This document shows, in pieces, positions 42,670 through 52,744 of a stretch of DNA of 64,000 bases. Source of the stretch: Magnetospirillum aberrantis SpK. Its GTDB lineage: Bacteria; Pseudomonadota; Alphaproteobacteria; Rhodospirillales; Magnetospirillaceae. The first letter of the stretch is position 1. Each line of letters begins with the position of its first letter. A program made the position numbers and the translations under genes. The notes under the pieces were generated by a model. That model was not told where the DNA came from and did not search any database. It was given only the letters and a program-made list of their open reading frames with translations. Location of the stretch: positions 146,936 to 210,935 of the forward strand of contig NZ_JAAIYP010000042.1 of the NCBI RefSeq assembly GCF_011022235.1. The letters are read 5' to 3'.

Positions 42670-45438
42670 CTATTGCGCCGCGTTTTCCTCGGATTTGACC
42701 GTCGGATCCTCCAGCGCCTTCAGCAGCTCGCCGCGCACCTGATCCAGCTTGCGTTCGTGGCTGACCTTGAGGCCGAAGATGTCCTTGACGTAGAACACGT
42801 CCACCACCCGTTCGCCATAGGTCGAGATATGGGCCGAGGCGATCTGAAGCCCGGCCCGCGTCATCGCCGCCGTCAGATCGTACAACAGGCCCGGCCGGTC
42901 GCGGCCGTTCAGTTCCAGCAACGTGTGGGTGGACGACGCCTTGTTGTCGATGATGACGCGCGGCGGCACCTTGAACACATGGGCGCGGGCCGGCAGCTTG
43001 CCCCGGCGCGCCGCCAGTTCCTTGTCCAGCCACATGCGGCCCGAGAGAACCTGTTCGATCACCGACGACAGCCGCGCCAGCTTGGGCGGGCTGTCGAAAG
43101 CGCCGCCCTCGGAATCCTGGACCCAGAAGGTGTCGAGCGCCATGCCGTTGGCCAAGGTGATGATCTTGGCGTCGACGATGTTGGCGCTGGACACGGCCAT
43201 GGCGCCGGCGATCTGCGAGAACAGACCGGGATGATCGCTGGTGTAGACGGTGATCTCGGTGACGGCGCGCTTGGAATCGACCCGCGATTCCACCGACAGC
43301 GGCGCCTTGGTGTGTTCGGCCTCGCGCACCATGCGGGCGTGGCGGACGTGGGTCGCGGTGTCGAAGCCGGTCCAGTAATTGGGATAGCCGCGGGCCAGAT
43401 GGGCGTCGATGTCCTCGGCCGTCCAGCCGGCCTTGAGCAATTCGCCGCGCAAGGCGTCCTGGGCGCCCTGGATGCGCGATTCGCGGCCCTCGGCCAGGCC
43501 GCCCATCATGATTTCCTCGGACCTGAGATACAGCTCGCGCAGCAACCCGCCCTTCCAGCCGTTCCACACGTTGGGGCCGACGGCGCGGATGTCGGCCACC
43601 GTCAGGCACAGCAACAGGCGCAGCCGTTCCGGGCTTTGTACCAAGGTGACGAAATCGGCGATGGTCTTGGGGTCGTCGATGTCGCGCTTGAAGGCGACGC
43701 GGCTCATGGTCAAATGTTCGCGCACCAGCCACGCCACGGTTTCCGTTTCGGCATCGGAAAGACCGAAGCGCGGGCAAAGCTTCAGCGCCACCTCGGCGCC
43801 CAGCGCCGAATGGTCGCCATTGCGGCCCTTGGCGATGTCGTGCAGCAGCACCGACAGATACAGTACCTCGCGCGAGGCCACCTTGTGGATGACCTTGGAC
43901 GAGACCGGCGCCTCTTCCTTCAACTGGCCGTTCTCGATGGCGTGCAGGATGCCCATGGCCTGGAGCGTGTGCTCGTCCACGGTGTAGACGTGGTACATGT
44001 CGTATTGCATCTGCGCCACGACGCGGCCGAAATCGGGAATGAAACGGCCCAGCACCCCGGCTTCGTTCATGTGCCTGAGCGCCACTTCCGGGTTCTTGCG
44101 GCTGGTCAGCATGGACACGAACAACTTGTTCGCCTGAAGGTCCTCGCGCACGCCGGAATCGATGCGCTTGAGGTTGCGGTGTACCAGATCCAGCGCCTTG
44201 GGGTGGATGTCGAGGTCGTTTTCCAGCGCGGTGTGGAACAGCCGGATCATGGCCACCGGGTCCTTTTCGAACTGGTCGTCGGTGGCGCAATTCAGGCGGT
44301 CGCCGTCCAGCTTGAAGCCGGCGACGGTGCCGCGCTTGAACGACAACAGCCGGCCCAGCCGCAATTTCGGCTTCCGCTTCTGCTGTTCCTCGGTCAGCGC
44401 GCAGAACAGCCGGGTCAGGTCGCCCACGTCCTTGGCCACCAGGAAGAAGTGCTTCATGAAGCGTTCGACCCCCCTGGAACCGGCGCGGTCGCCATAGCCC
44501 ATGCGCCGGGCGATTTCCTGCTGGACGTCGAAGGTCAGCCGGTCCTCGGGCCGGCCGGTCAGGTAGTGCAGGTGACAGCGCACCGTCCACAAAAAGGCCT
44601 GGGCCTTGGTGAAACGCTTTTCCGCGTCACGTGAGATCAGGCCCAGATCGACCAACTGGCCGATGTTCTCGATGCGATATAGATACTTGGCGATCCAGTA
44701 CAGGGTGTGCAGGTCGCGCAGGCCGCCCTTGCCTTCCTTGACGTTGGGCTCCAGAACGTAGCGGGTGTCGCCCATCTGGGAATGGCGGGTGTCGCGTTCG
44801 GCCAGCTTGCTTTCGACGAATTCCTCGCCCGAGCCGGAGACGACTTCGTTACGGAAGCGGTTCTGAAGCTCGGTGAACAGATCCTGGTCGCCCCACAGCC
44901 AGCGCATTTCCAAGAGCGCGGTGCGGATGGTCAGGTCTTCCTTGGCCTGACGGGCGCATTCGTCGGAGGACCGGGTGGAGTGCCCGACCTTGAGCCCCAT
45001 GTCCCACAGCATGTACAGGATGTATTCGACGATCTGTTCGTGCCACGGCGTGCGTTTGTAAGGCGTCAGAAACAACAGGTCGATGTCGGATTGCGGGCTC
45101 AGCTCGGCGCGGCCGTAACCGCCCACCGCCACCAGACTCAGCGCCTCGGCCGAGGTGCGGATGCCGTTGGGGAATTCGTGTTCGACCGCGAAGTCGTGCA
45201 CGGTGCGGATCAACTGGTCGATCAGGAAGCAATTCTCGCGCACCGTCTGGGCGCCGTCGCCGGCCTGATCGAAACGGGCGCGGATTTCGGTGCGGCCGGT
45301 GGCCAAAGCCTCCTTGAAGGTTTCCAGGACCTTGGACCGCCGCTTGTGCTTGGGCAGTTCCAGCGCCACCACCTCGCCCAGCCGTTCGGTGACGGCGCGG
45401 CGGTCGATGATGGCACGTTGAGCGGTAATCTTGGTCAT
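42670..45438 (-). CDS. glnD: Bifunctional [protein-PII] uridylyltransferase/uridylyl-removing enzyme
   Basis: 922 residues, typical of GlnD. The nucleotidyltransferase motif GGYGRAELSPQSDID lies at 106-120. The HD phosphohydrolase domain is marked by LLHDIAKGRNGDHS near residue 525. Two ACT domains follow (DHPGLFSQIAGAMAVSSANIVDAKI and RPGLLYDLTAAMTRAGLQIASAHI). It uridylylates PII when glutamine is low and removes UMP when it is high, controlling nitrogen assimilation. The ATG at 45438 lies 16 bp downstream of a perfect 12-bp inverted repeat that holds a TATAAT box. Confidence 0.97.
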   Translation of the reverse strand: MTKITAQRAIIDRRAVTERLGEVVALELPKHKRRSKVLETFKEALATGRTEIRARFDQAGDGAQTVRENCFLIDQLIRTVHDFAVEHEFPNGIRTSAEALSLVAVGGYGRAELSPQSDIDLLFLTPYKRTPWHEQIVEYILYMLWDMGLKVGHSTRSSDECARQAKEDLTIRTALLEMRWLWGDQDLFTELQNRFRNEVVSGSGEEFVESKLAERDTRHSQMGDTRYVLEPNVKEGKGGLRDLHTLYWIAKYLYRIENIGQLVDLGLISRDAEKRFTKAQAFLWTVRCHLHYLTGRPEDRLTFDVQQEIARRMGYGDRAGSRGVERFMKHFFLVAKDVGDLTRLFCALTEEQQKRKPKLRLGRLLSFKRGTVAGFKLDGDRLNCATDDQFEKDPVAMIRLFHTALENDLDIHPKALDLVHRNLKRIDSGVREDLQANKLFVSMLTSRKNPEVALRHMNEAGVLGRFIPDFGRVVAQMQYDMYHVYTVDEHTLQAMGILHAIENGQLKEEAPVSSKVIHKVASREVLYLSVLLHDIAKGRNGDHSALGAEVALKLCPRFGLSDAETETVAWLVREHLTMSRVAFKRDIDDPKTIADFVTLVQSPERLRLLLCLTVADIRAVGPNVWNGWKGGLLRELYLRSEEIMMGGLAEGRESRIQGAQDALRGELLKAGWTAEDIDAHLARGYPNYWTGFDTATHVRHARMVREAEHTKAPLSVESRVDSKRAVTEITVYTSDHPGLFSQIAGAMAVSSANIVDAKIITLANGMALDTFWVQDSEGGAFDSPPKLARLSSVIEQVLSGRMWLDKELAARRGKLPARAHVFKVPPRVIIDNKASSTHTLLELNGRDRPGLLYDLTAAMTRAGLQIASAHISTYGERVVDVFYVKDIFGLKVSHERKLDQVRGELLKALEDPTVKSEENAAQ

Positions 45439-45454
45439 GGAACACCAAAAGCAA

Positions 45455-45490
45455 GGCGGAAAACGGCGATTATAAGTCCCGTTTTCCGCC
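45455..45490 (-). promoter_or_regulatory. 12-bp inverted repeat enclosing a TATAAT box upstream of glnD
   Basis: GGCGGAAAACGG (45455-45466) and CCGTTTTCCGCC (45479-45490) are exact complements. The 12-nt loop reads GACTTATAATCG on the minus strand, a consensus -10 box (TATAAT at 45469-45474). It may be an operator over a glnD promoter, a terminator for mutS, or both; there is no T-run, and the -35 match is poor. Confidence 0.45.
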
Positions 45491-45537
45491 CGGTGCCACG
45501 CGTTTTTGAAATGCTCAAAGGCGCGGCAAACGCTGCC

Positions 45538-48198
45538 TCAGCCTTGGGCAAGTCCCTTGAGTTCGTACAGCACGTCCAGCGCCTGACGCGGGGTCAGCTC
45601 GTCGGGGTTCAGGGCTTTCAGGCGTTCTTCGGCCTTGCTGGTCTCGGCCACCGTTTCGACGGCGCGCGGCTTGGGCCTGGCAAGGGCGGCGAACAGCGGC
45701 AGATCGTCGGCGAGACGGGCGACCGCGTTGCTTTCCTCGCCCTTCTCCAACGCTCCCAGCACTTCCTCGGCACGGCCGACCACCGCCGGCGGCAGACCGG
45801 CCAGACGGGCGACGTGGATGCCGTAGGAGCGGTCGGCGGCGCCCGCCGCCACCTCGTGCAGGAACACCACGTCGCCTTGCCATTCCTTGACCCGCATCTG
45901 ATGGCAGGACAGTTGCGGCAGCCGCGCGGCCAGCCGCGTCAGCTCGTGGTAATGGGTGGCGAACAGGGCGCGGCAGCGGTTGACCTCGTGCAGGTTCTCG
46001 ACCACCGCCCAGGCGATGCTCAACCCGTCGAAAGTGGCGGTGCCGCGCCCGATCTCGTCCAGGATGACCAGGGCACGGGGGCCGGACTGGTTCAGGATGG
46101 CCGCCGTCTCCACCATCTCGACCATGAAGGTCGAGCGCCCGCGCGCCAGATCGTCGGCGGCGCCGACGCGCGAGAACAGGCGGTCGACCACACCGATGCG
46201 GGCGGACGCCGCCGGTACGAACGATCCCATCTGCGCCAACAGGGCGATCACCGCGTTCTGGCGCAGGAAGGTGGACTTGCCGGCCATGTTGGGGCCGGTG
46301 ATCAGCCACAATCGCTGTCCGTCCGACAGGTCGCAATCATTGGCGACGAAGGTGCCGGCATGGGCGCTGGCCAGTGCCGCCTCGACCACCGGATGGCGGC
46401 CGCCCCGGATGTCGAAGGTCAGGCTGTCGTCCACCACCGGCCGGGTCCAGCCATGGTCCACCGCCATCTGGGCCAGGGCGGTGGCGACGTCGAGCCCGGC
46501 CAGGGCCTGGGCACAGGCGGCGATGGCCGGGGCCTGCTCCAGCACTCCGGCGATCAGTTCCTCCAACAGGCTGAGTTCCAGCGCCAGCGCCCGTTCGGCG
46601 GCGCCCTGGATCTTGCCGGCCAGTTCGATCATCTCGGTGGTGGTGTAGCGCGCGGCGTTGGCCATGGTCTGGCGGTGGATGAAGCGCTCGTCCAGCTTTT
46701 CCGCCTGCTTGGCCGGCACCTCCAGATGATAGCCGATGATGTTGTTATGCTTGACCTTCAGGGTCGCGATGCCTGTTTCGTCAACGTAACGTTGTTGAAG
46801 GCGCATCAGCATGCCGTTGCCTTCGACCCGCAACAGCTTGAGTTCGTCCAGCGCCGGGTGGAACCCCTCGGCGATGAAGCCGCCGTCGCGGGCGGCAAGC
46901 GGCAAGTCCTCGGCCAGGGCCCGGCCCAGCCGGTCGACCAGCGGCGACGGGTCGCCCAAATCGCGGGCCAGGATCTCCACCCCCTCGGGCGGCGCCTCCA
47001 GCCCACCGGCGGACAGGCCGAGGCGCAGGGCCGGCACCTGGGCCAGGGCGTCGCGGATGGCCGCCAGATCGCGCGGGCCGCCCCGTCCCAGGCTCAGCCG
47101 CGACAAGGCGCGCTCGACGTCGGGACAGCGCCTGAGGATGTCGCGCACCGTCTCGCGCACATTTTCCGCCTCGGCGAAGAACGCGATGGAATCAAGCCGG
47201 CGGTCGATGGCCGCCGGTTCGGTCAGCGGTGCCGCCAGCCGGGCCGCCAACAGCCGCGCCCCGGCCCCGGTCAGGGTGCGGTCGATGGTGGCGAGCAGGC
47301 TGCCGCGCCGTTCGCCCGAAAGGGTTTCGGTGAGTTCCAGGTTGCGCCGGGTGGCGGCGTCGATCTCCATCACCGCACCCTGGGCCAGCCGGCGTGGCGG
47401 GTTGAGACGCGGCAGCTTGCCCTTTTGCGTCAGCTCGACATAGTCGACCAGGGCACCGCCGGCCGCCAGTTCGGCCCGCGAAAAGGCGCCGAACCCGTCC
47501 AGCGCCCCGACCCCGTACAGGGCTTCGAGCCGGCGGCGGGCATTTTCGGAATCGAAACGGACGCTGGGCAGCGGCGTCAGCACGTTTCGCCAATCGGCCA
47601 GGGTCTCGGACAGGGCCTCTTGTCCCAACAGACGGTCGGGCACCAGCAACTCGCCGGGGGACAGGCGGGCCAGGGCGGCGGCCAGATGCCCCATCTCGAT
47701 CCCCTGGGTGGCGAAGTCGCCGGTCGAGACGTCGACCCAGGCCAGTCCCAGGCCGCCTTGCGCCTCGGCCAGAGCGGCAAGATAGTTGTGGGCGCGGGCG
47801 TCGAGCAGGTTGTCCTCGGTCAGGGTGCCCGGCGTGACGATACGGATGACGTCGCGCGCCACCACCGACTTGGCCCCGCGCTTCTTGGCCTCGGCCGGGT
47901 CCTCGGTCTGTTCGGCGATGGCCACCTTGAAGCCGGAGCGCACCAGCTTGGACAGGTAGACCTCGTAGGAACGGATGGGCACGCCGCACATCTGGATGTC
48001 CTCGCCCAGATGCTTGCCGCGCTTGGTCAGCGCGATGTCGAGCGCCGCCGACGCCTTGACCGCGTCGTCGAAGAACAATTCGTAGAAATCGCCCATGCGA
48101 TAGAACAACAGGCAATCGGGATGGGCATGCTTGATGGCCAGGTACTGGGCCATCATCGGTGTCGCATCGGCGGGGATGTCCGGTGTGTCGGCGGTCAC
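45538..48198 (-). CDS. mutS: DNA mismatch repair protein MutS
   Basis: About 886 residues. The mismatch-recognition motif is [17 protein letters not shown], with the Phe-x-Glu pair (FYE) near the N-terminus. The ATPase has Walker [30 protein letters not shown] and a conserved ATHYHELT. It recognises mismatches and, with MutL, starts repair. The start is most likely GTG at 48198 ([23 protein letters not shown]); later Mets at about 48156 would also fit. glnD and murJ follow on the same strand. Confidence 0.96.
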   Translation of the reverse strand: MTADTPDIPADATPMMAQYLAIKHAHPDCLLFYRMGDFYELFFDDAVKASAALDIALTKRGKHLGEDIQMCGVPIRSYEVYLSKLVRSGFKVAIAEQTEDPAEAKKRGAKSVVARDVIRIVTPGTLTEDNLLDARAHNYLAALAEAQGGLGLAWVDVSTGDFATQGIEMGHLAAALARLSPGELLVPDRLLGQEALSETLADWRNVLTPLPSVRFDSENARRRLEALYGVGALDGFGAFSRAELAAGGALVDYVELTQKGKLPRLNPPRRLAQGAVMEIDAATRRNLELTETLSGERRGSLLATIDRTLTGAGARLLAARLAAPLTEPAAIDRRLDSIAFFAEAENVRETVRDILRRCPDVERALSRLSLGRGGPRDLAAIRDALAQVPALRLGLSAGGLEAPPEGVEILARDLGDPSPLVDRLGRALAEDLPLAARDGGFIAEGFHPALDELKLLRVEGNGMLMRLQQRYVDETGIATLKVKHNNIIGYHLEVPAKQAEKLDERFIHRQTMANAARYTTTEMIELAGKIQGAAERALALELSLLEELIAGVLEQAPAIAACAQALAGLDVATALAQMAVDHGWTRPVVDDSLTFDIRGGRHPVVEAALASAHAGTFVANDCDLSDGQRLWLITGPNMAGKSTFLRQNAVIALLAQMGSFVPAASARIGVVDRLFSRVGAADDLARGRSTFMVEMVETAAILNQSGPRALVILDEIGRGTATFDGLSIAWAVVENLHEVNRCRALFATHYHELTRLAARLPQLSCHQMRVKEWQGDVVFLHEVAAGAADRSYGIHVARLAGLPPAVVGRAEEVLGALEKGEESNAVARLADDLPLFAALARPKPRAVETVAETSKAEERLKALNPDELTPRQALDVLYELKGLAQG

Positions 48199-48396
48199 TG
48201 GTTCTGATCCGGCAATGAAACGGGCGGCGCACCTTAGCACGCCAGCCCAGGGGCGCAAACCATGGCTCCCCTTTCACGAAGGTTTCAAACCAAAGCCCGA
48301 AGACCCGCGCTAGGATGCCCCTCTTTTCGCAGCCCCTATGCAGGTGTCCGGCGATGGCGCACAATGATTCCCCCCGACAACCGACGGAGGAATTCC

Positions 48397-48900
48397 GTGA
48401 TCGCCACCAATAATCCCGCCGCCACGACCCGCGAGGTCGTCGGCACCTTCGCCGACCGCGAACATTTCCAGGCCGCCGTAGACGCCCTGTTCAAGGCCGG
48501 CTTCGTCCGCACCGACCTGTCGGTGCTGTCGTCCCACGAATCCATCGACACCGCCGCCCAGTCGGGCAAATCGTGGAAGGACGTGCTGGTCGCCCTGGTG
48601 GGCGAAACCAAATACGAGGGGCCTTTGGTGGCCGCCGGCCTGATCGCCCTGGCCGCCGGTCCGGTGGGCGCGGTCATCGCCGGTCTGGTCGCGGCCGGGG
48701 TCGGCGGCGTCGCCGTCAAGGAATTGCTGGACGAGGTGGCGGCGCTGCCCGATTCGGCGGCTTTCGCCAAGGCGCTGAAGGATGGTTCGGTGGTGTTGTG
48801 GGTGGCGGCGGCCGATGCCGGCGCCGAAGACCGGGCCAAGACCATCCTGCATGACGCGGGCGCGCAAAATCTCCATGTGTTCGAGCGCAAAGGGCGCTAA
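48397..48900 (+). CDS. Small conserved protein resembling general-stress (YflT-type) proteins
   Basis: 167 residues. The N-terminal part (VVGTFADREHFQAAVDALFKAGFVRTDLSVLSS) has the betaalphabeta pattern of the general stress protein 17M/YflT fold. A Gly/Ala-rich hydrophobic stretch at about 75-105 (LVAAGLIALAAGPVGAVIAGLVAAG) could be a membrane hairpin. The C-terminal part repeats a short alpha/beta unit (GSVVLWVAAADAGAEDRAKTILHDAGAQNLHVFE). The GTG at 48397 is chosen because GGAGG lies 6 bp before it. It is divergent from mutS and 48 bp upstream of maeB. The exact role is unknown. Confidence 0.7.
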   Translation: MIATNNPAATTREVVGTFADREHFQAAVDALFKAGFVRTDLSVLSSHESIDTAAQSGKSWKDVLVALVGETKYEGPLVAAGLIALAAGPVGAVIAGLVAAGVGGVAVKELLDEVAALPDSAAFAKALKDGSVVLWVAAADAGAEDRAKTILHDAGAQNLHVFERKGR

Positions 48901-48948
48901 AACCGCGCGCCCCAACGCTGTTCCGACGACCTCCAGGACGTTTCTTCC

Positions 48949-51231
48949 ATGACCGACAAGACCCCGCTCAACCGTGCTTCGGCCGACCTTGAGCGCGAAA
49001 CCCTGCTGATGCACGCCTCGGGCCGCCCCGGCAAGATCGAGGTGGTGCCGACCAAGCCGCTGACCACCCAGCGCGACCTGTCGCTGGCCTATTCCCCCGG
49101 CGTCGCCTTTCCCTGTCTGCACATCGCGCGCGATCCGTCCTTGGCCTACGACTATACGGCCAAGGGCAATCTGGTGGCGGTGATCTCGAACGGCACCGCC
49201 GTTCTTGGCCTGGGCGACCTGGGCGCGCTGGCCGGCAAGCCGGTGATGGAAGGCAAGGCGGTGCTGTTCAAGCGCTTCGCCGACATCGACGCCATCGACC
49301 TTGAGGTCGATACCCGCGACATCGACGAATTCGTCAACAGCGTGCGTTTCCTGGGGCCCAGCTTCGGCGGCATCAACCTGGAAGACATCAAGGCGCCCGA
49401 GTGTTTCGTCATCGAAAGCCGGCTGCGCGAGCTCATGGACATTCCGGTGTTCCACGACGACCAGCACGGCACGGCGATCATCGCCACCGCCGGTCTTTTG
49501 AACGCGCTGGAGCTGACCGGGCGGCGTATCGAGGACACCAAGGTGGTGGTCAACGGCGCCGGCGCGGCGGCCATCGCCTGCGTGGAACTGATCAAGGCCT
49601 CGGGCATCCGCCACGAACACGTCACCTTGTGCGACACCAAGGGCGTGATCTACCAGGGCCGCGAGAACGGCATGAACCAGTGGAAGTCGGCCCACGCCGT
49701 TCCCACCAAGGCCCGCACCCTGGCCGAGGCGCTGGAAGGGGCCGACGTGTTCATGGGGCTTTCGGTCAAGGGCGCGGTGACCCAGGCCATGGTCGCCACC
49801 ATGGCGGAACGGCCGATCATCTTCGCCATGGCCAATCCCGACCCGGAAATCACCCCGGAAGAGGTGCACGCGGTGCGTTCCGACGCCATCGTCGCCACCG
49901 GGCGTTCGGATTACCCCAACCAGATCAACAACGTGTTGGGCTTTCCCTATATCTTCCGCGGCGCGCTCGACGTGCGCGCCAGCACCATCAACGACCAGAT
50001 GAAGGTGGCCGCCGCCAAGGCCATCGCGCAATTGGCGCGCGAGGACGTGCCCGACGAGGTGGACCGCGCCTATCAGGGCCGCCGACTTCGTTACGGATCC
50101 GAATATATCATCCCGGTGCCGTTCGACCCGCGCCTGATCGCCGCCATCCCGCCGGCGGTGGCCCAGGCGGCCATGGATTCGGGGGTGGCGCGCAAGCCGA
50201 TCGTCGATCTGGCCGCCTACAAGGCCGAGCTGGCGGCGCGTCTTGATCCGACGGCGGCCAGCCTTCAGGCCATCGGCGACAAGGTCAAGGCCCATCCCCG
50301 CCGGGTGGTGTTCGCCGAGGGTGAAGAGGAAAAGTCGATCCGTGCCGCCCTGGCCTTCAAGGCGGCGGGCTACGGCACGCCGATCCTGATCGGCCGCGAG
50401 GAACAGATCAAGGAAACCATGGCCGCCCAAGGGTTGCCCGGCGCCGAAGGTCTGGAGATCGTCAACGCCCGCGTGTCCGACCGCCGCGAGCATTATACCG
50501 AGGTGCTGTACAAGCGGCTTCAGCGCAAGGGCGCGCTGCACCGCGACGCCGCCCGTCTGGTCAACCAGGAACGCAACGTCTGGGGCGCGCTGATGGTGGA
50601 GCAAGGCGACGCCGACGCCATGGTCACCGGCCTGACCCGCGCCTATTGGCAAGCCTTCGACGAGGTGAAGCGGGTGATCGATCCGGCGGCCGGACAGGTT
50701 CTGTTCGGCCTCAACATGCTGGTGGCGCGCGGCCGTACCGTGTTCATGGCCGACACCACCGTACACGAGGCCCCGACCGCCGAGGATCTGGCCGACATCG
50801 CCCAGCAATCGGCGGCCAAGGTGCGGCAATTGGGATACGAGCCGCGCGTCGCCATGCTGTCGTTCTCCACCTTCGGCAATCCCGACAGCCACCCCACCGG
50901 CCGGGTGCGTCAGGCGGTGCGGATCCTGGAGGCGCGCGGCGTCGATTTCGAGGTGGACGGCGAGATGGCGGCCGACGTGGCGCTCGATCCCGACCTGCTC
51001 AGGCATTATCCGTTCTGCCGCCTGTCGGGGCCGGCCAACGTCTTGGTGATGCCCAGCCTGCATTCGGCCAACATCGCCTGGAAGCTGATGCAGAAACTGG
51101 GCGGCGGCACGGTGATCGGGCCGATCCTGGTCGGTCTGGACAAGCCGATCCAGATCACCGCCATGGACGCCACGGTCAACGACATGGTCAACATGGCGGT
51201 CCTGGCCGCCTATGATTCCATCGAGTCCTGA
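48949..51231 (+). CDS. maeB: NADP-dependent malic enzyme with phosphotransacetylase-like C-terminal domain
   Basis: 760 residues, the size of the MaeB multidomain enzymes. The N-terminal malic enzyme part has AYSPGVAFPCL, MDIPVFHDDQHGTAII with the metal-binding acidic pair and VVVNGAGAAAIACVEL for NAD(P). The C-terminal 320 residues match phosphotransacetylase (VVFAEGEEEKSIRAALAF, RGRTVFMADTTVHEAPTAEDLA) but in MaeB proteins this domain is regulatory rather than catalytic. It decarboxylates malate to pyruvate. The phoR-like kinase starts 4 bp after its stop. Confidence 0.96.
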   Translation: MTDKTPLNRASADLERETLLMHASGRPGKIEVVPTKPLTTQRDLSLAYSPGVAFPCLHIARDPSLAYDYTAKGNLVAVISNGTAVLGLGDLGALAGKPVMEGKAVLFKRFADIDAIDLEVDTRDIDEFVNSVRFLGPSFGGINLEDIKAPECFVIESRLRELMDIPVFHDDQHGTAIIATAGLLNALELTGRRIEDTKVVVNGAGAAAIACVELIKASGIRHEHVTLCDTKGVIYQGRENGMNQWKSAHAVPTKARTLAEALEGADVFMGLSVKGAVTQAMVATMAERPIIFAMANPDPEITPEEVHAVRSDAIVATGRSDYPNQINNVLGFPYIFRGALDVRASTINDQMKVAAAKAIAQLAREDVPDEVDRAYQGRRLRYGSEYIIPVPFDPRLIAAIPPAVAQAAMDSGVARKPIVDLAAYKAELAARLDPTAASLQAIGDKVKAHPRRVVFAEGEEEKSIRAALAFKAAGYGTPILIGREEQIKETMAAQGLPGAEGLEIVNARVSDRREHYTEVLYKRLQRKGALHRDAARLVNQERNVWGALMVEQGDADAMVTGLTRAYWQAFDEVKRVIDPAAGQVLFGLNMLVARGRTVFMADTTVHEAPTAEDLADIAQQSAAKVRQLGYEPRVAMLSFSTFGNPDSHPTGRVRQAVRILEARGVDFEVDGEMAADVALDPDLLRHYPFCRLSGPANVLVMPSLHSANIAWKLMQKLGGGTVIGPILVGLDKPIQITAMDATVNDMVNMAVLAAYDSIES

Positions 51232-51235
51232 GACC

Positions 51236-52669
51236 ATGGAGCGTCACGGTCTCACCATGGGGCGGGTGGTCGGCGCGGCCTTGCTGCTGTCGGTTCCCAC
51301 CGCCGCCTTGCTGGTGGTCCTGGTCGCGGCGCTCAAGCTCAACATGATGGCGGCCATCATCGGCTGGGTGGTGGTGGTCTTCCTGATCGGGCTGCTGGTG
51401 CGGCCCTATCTGGCGTCGTTGTCGGCGGTGACGTCGTGGGCCCGTGCCCTGGCCGCCGGCTACGACACCACGCCGCCGGCCATCGAACGGGAACGGCCGG
51501 TGGCGGAAATCGTCGGCGCCATCGCCCAATTGCGCCGCGCCTGGCAGGCCCGCCAGCGCGAACTGGCTGAATCGGCGCGGTGGAACGAGACGCTGTTCGA
51601 CAACCTGCCCGATCCGTTGATCCTGTTGTCTGAGGACCGGCGCATCGTGCGGCTCAATCAGGCGGGGCTGGGGGTGTTCGGCACCGCCAGCATCGGCCGT
51701 GACCTGGCCGCCGTGCTGCGCGACCCCTCGGTCTTGGAGGCCACCGACGAGGTGCTGGCCGGGGCGAGCGGCCGCGAGGGGGAATTCACCCTGCCGGTGC
51801 CGGTGGAACGCTCGTTCCTGGTCCGGGTCGAACGCCTGGGCTCGCGCGCCATGGACGACACGGTGGCGGTCCTGGCATTGCACGATCTGACCGCCATCAA
51901 GCGCATGGAACAGATGCGCGCCGATTTCGTCGCCAATGCCAGTCACGAATTGCGGACGCCGCTGGCGACGCTTTTGGGGTTCATCGAGACCTTGCGCGGC
52001 CCGGCCCGCGACGACGCGGACGCGCGCGAGCGTTTCTTGCTGATCATGCAGGAACAGGCGTCGCGCATGGCGCGGCTGATCAACGATTTGTTGTCGCTGT
52101 CGCGCATCGAGCTCAACGAACATTCCAAGCCGCGCACCGCCACCGATCTCGGCCGTATCGTCGAAACCGCGACCGAGGCGTTGCAGCCCCTGGCCCGGGC
52201 ACGCGGCATGACCATCGTCGCCACCGTCGCTTCCGAAGCGCGGATCGTGGTGGGCGAAGCCGACGAGTTGGCGCAATTGGTGCAGAACCTGTTGGACAAC
52301 GCGGTCAAATACGGCCGGGACGGCACGCCGGTCGAAGTGTCGCTGGGGGGGGCGGCCGGCCCCCTGCCCCCCACCGTCGGCAACGACCTGACGCCGGATA
52401 CGGCGGTGGTGCTGGCGGTCAAGGACCATGGCGACGGCATCGGCAAGGAACACCTGCCGCGTCTGACCGAGCGTTTCTACCGGGTCGATACCGCGCGGTC
52501 GCGCAAGATGGGGGGCACCGGATTGGGGCTGGCCATCGTCAAGCACATCGTCAACCGTCATCGCGGCGCCTTGGTGGTGGAATCGGTGGTGGGTCAGGGA
52601 TCGACCTTCGCCGTCTATCTGCCGCGTCCCGAAATCGATGATAAAGCCGTGCTTCGCCCATCCCCATAA
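51236..52669 (+). CDS. phoR: PhoR-like sensor histidine kinase
   Basis: 477 residues. Two transmembrane helices at about 10-32 and 36-54 have almost no periplasmic loop, as in PhoR. A PAS domain (NETLFDNLPDPLILLSEDRRIVRLN) follows, then the H box ANASHELRTPLATLLGFIETL and the ATPase motifs NLLDNAVKYG, DHGDGIG and GTGLGLAIVKHIV. This layout is that of PhoR, the phosphate-starvation kinase that partners PhoB and is gated by PhoU and Pst. No phoB is adjacent. The start is ATG at 51236, 4 bp after the maeB stop. Confidence 0.85.
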   Translation: MERHGLTMGRVVGAALLLSVPTAALLVVLVAALKLNMMAAIIGWVVVVFLIGLLVRPYLASLSAVTSWARALAAGYDTTPPAIERERPVAEIVGAIAQLRRAWQARQRELAESARWNETLFDNLPDPLILLSEDRRIVRLNQAGLGVFGTASIGRDLAAVLRDPSVLEATDEVLAGASGREGEFTLPVPVERSFLVRVERLGSRAMDDTVAVLALHDLTAIKRMEQMRADFVANASHELRTPLATLLGFIETLRGPARDDADARERFLLIMQEQASRMARLINDLLSLSRIELNEHSKPRTATDLGRIVETATEALQPLARARGMTIVATVASEARIVVGEADELAQLVQNLLDNAVKYGRDGTPVEVSLGGAAGPLPPTVGNDLTPDTAVVLAVKDHGDGIGKEHLPRLTERFYRVDTARSRKMGGTGLGLAIVKHIVNRHRGALVVESVVGQGSTFAVYLPRPEIDDKAVLRPSP

Positions 52670-52744
52670 AGCGCTTCTCGTTCGCAACCGGGCCTGTTAA
52701 ACCGTAAGTTTCTCGGGTAAAACCCGGAAGACCCAGGGGTGGGC

